Positions 58,085-64,000 of a DNA stretch of 64,000 bases are shown here, piece after piece. The DNA is from Cellulomonas sp. 73-92 (GTDB lineage Bacteria; Actinomycetota; Actinomycetes; Actinomycetales; Cellulomonadaceae), in assembly GCF_001898175.1 (NCBI RefSeq), contig NZ_MKTH01000014.1:310850-374849 (forward strand), given 5' to 3'. Made by a program: the position numbers and the translations under genes. The notes under the pieces were generated by a model that had not been told where the DNA came from, made no database searches, and saw nothing but the letters and a program-made list of their open reading frames with translations. Numbering within the stretch: position 1 is the stretch's first letter; each line of letters opens with the position of its first letter.

Positions 58085-58121
58085 GCCATTGATTAATGGC
58101 GATAAATGTGCTATGAATAGC
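58085..58121. promoter_or_regulatory. Two small palindromes in an AT-rich leader
   Basis: GCCATT gatt AATGGC (58085-58100) and GCTAT ga ATAGC (58110-58121), in a 109-bp gap whose middle is far less GC-rich than anything near it. TAGACA at 58133, 6 nt before the GTG at 58145, may be a degenerate -10. This is the likely control region of the methyltransferase gene. Confidence 0.5.
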
Positions 58122-58144
58122 CTTCGGTGGTGTAGACATCTGCG

Positions 58145-58987
58145 GTGACCACCTCGCCGCTCGCTCCCCCTTTCCCCATGACCGCGCTCCTGTCGGCCGC
58201 GGCGCGCGCCGCGCACCTCGTCGTCGACGACACGCCGCACCTGCTCGCGGACACCCTCGCCGCCCGCCTCCTCGGCCCCGACGGTGACGCGCCGATCGGC
58301 TACCACCGCGCCGACCCGTCGCACCCGGTGCTGCGCGCGGCGCGCGTGGAGTCCACGGTCCGCGCCCGGTTCGCGGAGGACCTGCTCGCCGCCTCCGGGG
58401 CGCGCCAGTACGTCCTCGTCGGCGCGGGCCTCGACACCTTCGCCTACCGCAGCCGGGGCGTCGCCGTGCTCGAGGTGGACCTGCCCGACGTTCAGGAGCG
58501 CAAGCGCGAGGCCGTGTCCCGCGCGGGCCTCGCCGGCCCGGTGACGTTCGTGCCGGCCGACCTCGCGGTGACGCCGCTCGACGAGGCGCTCCGGGCGGCC
58601 GGCGCCGACACCCGCGCGCCCGTCGTCGTCGCCGCCCTCGGCCTGACGATGTACCTGACGCGGGACGAGCTCGCCGGCCTGCTGGCGTCCGTCGCCCGCT
58701 GGCCCGGGGGCGCGCACCTCGTCGCGGACCACCTGCTGCCGCCCGACGACGACGAGCGCCGCGGCTACGACGACGCCGTCGGGTCGGCGGTCGCGCAGGG
58801 CGGGGAGGCCTGGCGCACCAAGCTCGGCGCGGGGCAGGCCGCGGAGCTCGCCCGCGCCGCGGGGTTCACCACGGTGCGCACGACGAACCAGCGTGACGCC
58901 CTGCCGCCCGAGCTGTGGATCCGTACGGACGGCCTGCGCCCCGGCGGGGTGTCGGGACTCCTCCACGCCGCGACCCGCGGCCTCTGA
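58145..58987 (+). CDS. Class I SAM-dependent O-methyltransferase (leucine carboxyl methyltransferase family)
   Basis: A 280-residue soluble enzyme of the LCMT/Ppm1-like family that is common in actinobacteria. SAM motif I YVLVGAGLDTFAYRSRG near residue 95, acidic motif VLEVDLPDVQERKR, VTFVPADLAV, and VVVAALGLTMYLTRDEL. Substrates of these paralogues are mostly unknown, often carboxylates or polyketide-type products. It is a single-gene unit between ctaA and the convergent nudix gene. GTG start has no good SD. Confidence 0.85.
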   Translation: MTTSPLAPPFPMTALLSAAARAAHLVVDDTPHLLADTLAARLLGPDGDAPIGYHRADPSHPVLRAARVESTVRARFAEDLLAASGARQYVLVGAGLDTFAYRSRGVAVLEVDLPDVQERKREAVSRAGLAGPVTFVPADLAVTPLDEALRAAGADTRAPVVVAALGLTMYLTRDELAGLLASVARWPGGAHLVADHLLPPDDDERRGYDDAVGSAVAQGGEAWRTKLGAGQAAELARAAGFTTVRTTNQRDALPPELWIRTDGLRPGGVSGLLHAATRGL

Positions 58988-59008
58988 TCACCCCGCGCGG
59001 CCGGCGCC

Positions 59009-59607
59009 TCAGTCGACCGGCGTCAGCGTCGCCCACGCCCGCGCCCTTGCGGCAGCGGCCGCCAGCACGCCGACCACCGTCGTCGGGCACTCCAGCGAGC
59101 CGTCGAGCACGCCCGCCACGGCCTCGTCGAGCGGTACCCAGACCGGCACCATGCCGGCCTCCTCGTCCTGGCGCTCGTACCGCGAGCCGTCCGGCACCGG
59201 CGTGAGGTCGCGCGCCAGGAACACCGTGATGTGCTCGTCGGAGGCGCCTGCGGACGTGAAGAACGAGGTCAGGCGCCACCACCGGGCCGCGGCGAGGTCG
59301 GCCTCCTCGGCCAGCTCGCGCCGGGCGGCCAGGACCTCGGGCTCGCCCGGCACGTCGAGCAGGCCCGCCGGCGGCTCCCAGAGCTCCCGGCGCACCGGGT
59401 GGCGGTACTGCGACAGCAGCAGCACCCGGTCCTCGTCGTCCAGCGCGATCACCGCGACGGCCCCGGGGTGCGTGGTGTACTCGCGCACCACCGGGGCCTG
59501 CCCGCCGAGGTCGACCCGGTCGGCGACGACGTCGAACACCTTGCCGTGGTGGATCAGCGTGCGCTGCGTCACCGGCCGGCTCGCCGGCTCGTCGTGCGGA
59601 ACCGGCA

Positions 59608-59608
<1 letters not shown>
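59009..59608 (-). CDS. NUDIX hydrolase, ADP-ribose pyrophosphatase type
   Basis: A 199-residue hydrolase. The nudix helix is GLLDVPGE then LAARRELAEEADL, with REL and EE metal ligands; the usual Gly after EE is Ala, and one extra residue lies before the first Glu, both common in ADP-ribose pyrophosphatases. SQYRHPVRRELWEPPAG is the substrate-site strand. It should split ADP-ribose into AMP and ribose-5-phosphate. The ATG shares one base with the pyrG stop (TGATG). Confidence 0.87.
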
Positions 59609-61269
<1,661 letters not shown>

Positions 61270-61277
61270 GGGCTTCC

Positions 61278-61283
61278 ACCCTA
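61278..61283 (-). promoter_or_regulatory. -10 hexamer of pyrG (leaderless)
   Basis: TAGGGT on the minus strand, 8 nt before the GTG at 61269. A GGAAG follows it but would be too close to either start to act as SD. Confidence 0.55.
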
Positions 61284-61332
61284 ACAGAGCGACCGCGTCC
61301 GCCCGGACGGCGTCCACCCCGGGCGAGTCGCG

Positions 61333-62307
61333 CTAGCCCCGCGGGGGCGCGGCCGCGACGGTGCGCGGCGGCAGCGCGGCCAGGCCCGTGCCCGTGCCGT
61401 AGTGGCCGGCGGTGCCGCCGACGCGCTGCGCCAGCGCGAGCGGGACGCCGACCTGGCCCACGACGCCGCTGGCCCCCGAGACGGTCGACAGGCCGCCGGC
61501 GCCGGACGAGGCGAGCACGCCCGCCACCACCGGTCCGGGGCCGCCGTCGGCCTCTGCCAGCACAGCGCCCCGCGATCCGGCCTGCGCGGCGGTCAGGAGC
61601 GTCACCGCGGCGTTCGCGACCCCGCCGCCGGTCGGTGCGGGTGTCGACCCGGTGGACGACGAGCCGGGCGCCAGCAGCACGACGAGGTCGGCCGGCGTCG
61701 TCACCGGGGCCGCGAGGCGCACCAGGGGCGTGTCACCGGTCGACAGCAGCTGCAGCAGGGTCGACGCGTTCTCGCTCGGCGCGTCGGGCTTGGCCGCGTC
61801 CGCACCGGCGAGGCCCTCGACGAGCGCCTGGGCCAGCTCGTCGTCGGGCGTCGCGTTGGCGGCGGGTGCCGGGGCCAGGTAGCCGGTCAGGTAGCCGACG
61901 AGGCTCTGCCGGAACGACCGCACCGCAGGATCGGTCCACGCCGGGGTGAGGGTGACGTGCGAGACGACCTGGGCCCCCGCCTGCGCCAGCCGCGTGTCGA
62001 CGGCCTTGGCCATGCCGTCGTCGACCGTGCCGAGCGCCACGACGGCGACGCGGTAGCCCGGCAGGGTGCCGCCGAGCAGCCCGGCCCCGGCCGCGTCGAG
62101 CGCGGCGTCGGCGGCGCGCTGGTCGGCCGTGGCGGCGTCGCGCTCCTTGGTCAGCTGCGCGTTCTGGGCCGTCAGCGCGGCGTTGCGGCCGGAGACGGTG
62201 TCCCCGATCGCGTCGCGCAGCGGGCCGGCGCCGAGCGCGATGCCGCACGCCAGCGCGAGGAACACCGCGACGAGCGAGACCAGGTGGTAGCGGAAGTCGA
62301 CCATCAT
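61333..62307 (-). CDS. steB: SteB/MctB-family protein ('copper transporter' DUF3186)
   Basis: A 324-residue protein with one N-terminal membrane helix (FRYHLVSLVAVFLALACGIAL), a coiled coil (residues 45-70), and a large extracytoplasmic alpha/beta domain. The start MVDFRYHLVSLVAVFLALA (in parts) is the family signature. MctB of mycobacteria limits copper in the cell wall; the Corynebacterium homologue SteB works with SteA in cell division. The neighbour here is steA, so I favour SteB. TGATG coupling with steA; a second ATG 3 nt downstream is possible. Confidence 0.85.
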   Translation of the reverse strand: MMVDFRYHLVSLVAVFLALACGIALGAGPLRDAIGDTVSGRNAALTAQNAQLTKERDAATADQRAADAALDAAGAGLLGGTLPGYRVAVVALGTVDDGMAKAVDTRLAQAGAQVVSHVTLTPAWTDPAVRSFRQSLVGYLTGYLAPAPAANATPDDELAQALVEGLAGADAAKPDAPSENASTLLQLLSTGDTPLVRLAAPVTTPADLVVLLAPGSSSTGSTPAPTGGGVANAAVTLLTAAQAGSRGAVLAEADGGPGPVVAGVLASSGAGGLSTVSGASGVVGQVGVPLALAQRVGGTAGHYGTGTGLAALPPRTVAAAPPRG

Positions 62308-63497
62308 CAGCTGCCTTCGAACAGGCCCCGCACCCAGCCGGCGAGGTCCGCCAGCCGGGCACCGAGCGCCGCGTACAGGTCCTGACCGGCGGGTGTCACG
62401 GCGAGCGCGACGCCGAGCGCCACCAGCGCGGCGACGACGAGCAGCAGCACCTGCCAGGTGGAGATCCGGTGCCGGTAGAGCCGGGCGACGGCACCGGCGT
62501 CGACCAGGGTGGCGCCGACCCGGAGCCGGGTGAGCACCGTGCCCGCCATCGCCTCGCGCCCGGAGTCGACGAGGTCCAGCAGCCCGACGCGCGTGCCGAC
62601 GCCGACGACGAGCTCGGCCCCCCGCGCCTCCGCGAGCAGCAGCGCGGCGTCCGCCGCCGAGCCGCCCGCGGGATAGCTGACGAACGCCAGGTCGAGCCGG
62701 CGCAGCCGCGCGACCCCGGGCGTCTCCCCCGTCCGCGGCACGCGCACGACGAGCTCCGCGCCGCCCGTCAGCGCACGCTCCGAGACCTGGTCCAGGGCGC
62801 CCAGCACGATGTCGGGACGCAGCCCCGCCGCGAGCAGCAGGTCGGCGCCGCCGTCCACGCCGAGGAGCACCGGACGGTGCTCCCGGACGAAGGGCCGCAC
62901 GGCCGCGAGGTCGTCGACCGCCTTCGGCCCCGGCACGACGACGAGCACCGGGCGCCCCTCGATGCGGGTGCGCAGCTGCGGCACGCCCTCGCCCTCGAGC
63001 AGCAGCGCCTGCTCGTCGCGCAGGTACGCCATGCCGTTGGCGGCGAACGCCTGGAGCTGGGTGGCCAGGCCTCCGCGGGCGGCGGCCATCGCCTCGGCGA
63101 CCGACTCCCGCGTCTGCAGGTCACCCTCGGCCAGGAGCGTCTGGCCGTCGTAGACGGCGCCGTCGGCGACACGCAGCACGTGCCCGTCCGGGACGGACAG
63201 GACGTCGGGGCCGAGGTCGTCGACCAGCGGGACGCCGGCGTCGACGAGCACCTGCGGCCCGAGGTTGGGGTACCGGCCGGAGATCGAACGGGCGGCGTTG
63301 AGCACCGCCGCCGGGCCGGCGGCGACGAGCGCCTCGGCCGACGAGCGGTCGAGGTCCAGGTGGTCGATCACGGCGATGTCACCCGGGCGCAGCCGCGCCG
63401 CCACGGCGACGGCATCGGCGGCGACCCGCGCAGGCCCGAGCACGCCCGCGCCGGTCTGACGCCGCCGTGCGCGGCGGCTCGTCGTGCCGCCCGTCAT
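62307..63497 (-). CDS. steA: Putative cytokinetic ring protein SteA
   Basis: A 396-residue protein with a thiamine-pyrophosphokinase-like fold (residues 180-340; VVVPGPKAVDDLAAVRPFV, LLGVDGGADLLLAAGLRPD, LRRLDLAFVSYPAGGS) and a single C-terminal helix (STWQVLLLVVAALVALGVALAV). In Corynebacterium SteA localises to the septum with SteB. The TPK-like catalytic residues may not be functional. ATGA overlap with recN, TGATG with steB. Confidence 0.87.
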   Translation of the reverse strand: MTGGTTSRRARRRQTGAGVLGPARVAADAVAVAARLRPGDIAVIDHLDLDRSSAEALVAAGPAAVLNAARSISGRYPNLGPQVLVDAGVPLVDDLGPDVLSVPDGHVLRVADGAVYDGQTLLAEGDLQTRESVAEAMAAARGGLATQLQAFAANGMAYLRDEQALLLEGEGVPQLRTRIEGRPVLVVVPGPKAVDDLAAVRPFVREHRPVLLGVDGGADLLLAAGLRPDIVLGALDQVSERALTGGAELVVRVPRTGETPGVARLRRLDLAFVSYPAGGSAADAALLLAEARGAELVVGVGTRVGLLDLVDSGREAMAGTVLTRLRVGATLVDAGAVARLYRHRISTWQVLLLVVAALVALGVALAVTPAGQDLYAALGARLADLAGWVRGLFEGS

Positions 63498-64000
63498 CGC
63501 CCCGCCCCGGACATCGCGAGCAGCTCCGCCGCGTGCGCCTGGGCGGCCGACGAGTCCTCCTGCCCCGCGAGCATGCGCGCGAGCTCGCGGACCCGGTCCG
63601 GCCCGGTCACCTCGGTGAGGTTGGTCGCCGTGACGAGCCCGTCGTCGGCCGACTTCGACACCACCAGGTGCGTGTCCGCGAAGGCCGCCACCTGCGCCAG
63701 GTGCGTCACCACGAGCACCTGGCCGCCGCGCGCCAGCTCCGCGAGCCGCCGGCCCACCTCGATCGCCGAGCGTCCGCCGACCCCCGCGTCGACCTCGTCG
63801 AACACGAAGGTCCCCGGGGCGTCGCCGGCACCGCCGGCCGTCGCCAGGGCGACCTCGAGCGCCAGCATCACCCGGGAGAGCTCGCCGCCCGAGGCGCCCT
63901 TGCCGAGCGGGCGGGCCGGTGCCCCCGCGTGCGGCACCAGCAGCATCTCGACGCGGTCCGCGCCCGTGGCGCTCGGCGCGTCCGCGGGCTCGACGACCAC
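63494..64000 (-). CDS. recN: DNA repair protein RecN, C-terminal part
   Basis: The last 168 residues of RecN, an SMC-like ATPase in recombinational repair; the gene continues past the window end. Visible: signature GKGASGGELSRVMLALEVAL, Walker B FVFDEVDAGVGGRSA, and LVVTHLAQVAAFAD. It overlaps steA as ATGA, giving the common actinobacterial order recN-steA-steB-pyrG. Confidence 0.93.
   Translation of the reverse strand: MVVEPADAPSATGADRVEMLLVPHAGAPARPLGKGASGGELSRVMLALEVALATAGGAGDAPGTFVFDEVDAGVGGRSAIEVGRRLAELARGGQVLVVTHLAQVAAFADTHLVVSKSADDGLVTATNLTEVTGPDRVRELARMLAGQEDSSAAQAHAAELLAMSGAGR

Overview
The window is about 74% GC, uses GTG starts freely, and encodes a typical actinobacterial gene set: SepH, DUF3093, DUF3099, DUF3159, DUF3710, DUF4193, DUF5998, SteA/SteB, a DUF222-HNH endonuclease, GlgM-type GlgA, and a SufR-sufBDCSU operon. 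The combination fits a chromosome of a member of Actinomycetota, order Micrococcales, most likely a Cellulomonas-like genus. That placement is inferred from gene content and is not proven. The density is high: about 62 genes, no intergenic gap over 240 bp, and many ATGA, GTGA or TGATG stop-start overlaps. No tRNA, rRNA, CRISPR array or insertion sequence was seen.

Layout. 1-6.4 kb: end of an APH-family kinase, an ABC-2 exporter pair, a lipoprotein serpin and aconitase, the last two each broken by a one-base indel. 6.2-14.3 kb: a small coiled-coil protein, a TrmA-type RNA methyltransferase, a KimA-type K+ importer divergent from two TrkA/RCK proteins, then the DUF3159-OB fold-DUF3710-dut operon, DUF3093 and DUF4193. 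14.5-23 kb: inositol phosphatase, SepH, a soluble CZB chemoreceptor, thymidine kinase, an alkaline-phosphatase-fold enzyme, DUF5998 and a GNAT/acyl-CoA synthetase fusion. 23-29.4 kb: ParC-type topoisomerase subunit, an unknown protein, DUF222-HNH endonuclease, RsgA. 29.4-35.4 kb: divergent glgA/glgC, DUF1015, SixA-like phosphatase, and the fabG-fabI fatty-acid operon. 35.4-41.1 kb: DUF3099, a small zinc-type protein, SURF1, a GNAT remnant, an ABC-F ATPase, and the bioYMN biotin transporter. 41.1-47.9 kb: the sufR-B-D-Rieske-C-S-U-T operon, running leftward from a promoter overlapped by a CAAC-N6-GTTG operator. 48-58 kb: a reduced family-A DNA polymerase, an ABC-2 exporter, a second DrrAB-type exporter, a large SARP/NB-ARC regulator and heme A synthase. 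58-64 kb: an orphan O-methyltransferase and the recN-steA-steB-pyrG-nudix run.

Two regulatory themes stand out. First, at least 13 genes have a TANNNT -10 hexamer 6-8 nt before an ATG or GTG start, which predicts leaderless mRNAs; this also decides several starts. Second, the drrA-like promoter carries two exact 7-bp repeats at an 11-bp pitch, 8 bp upstream of a -10-like hexamer. That is the architecture known for SARP regulators, and a SARP-type regulator is the convergent neighbour of the same transporter genes. I consider this the best candidate for an undescribed self-contained circuit here.

Three genes are broken (serpin, aconitase, GNAT). The two single-base indels lie only 1.5 kb apart, so sequencing error must be excluded before calling them pseudogenes.
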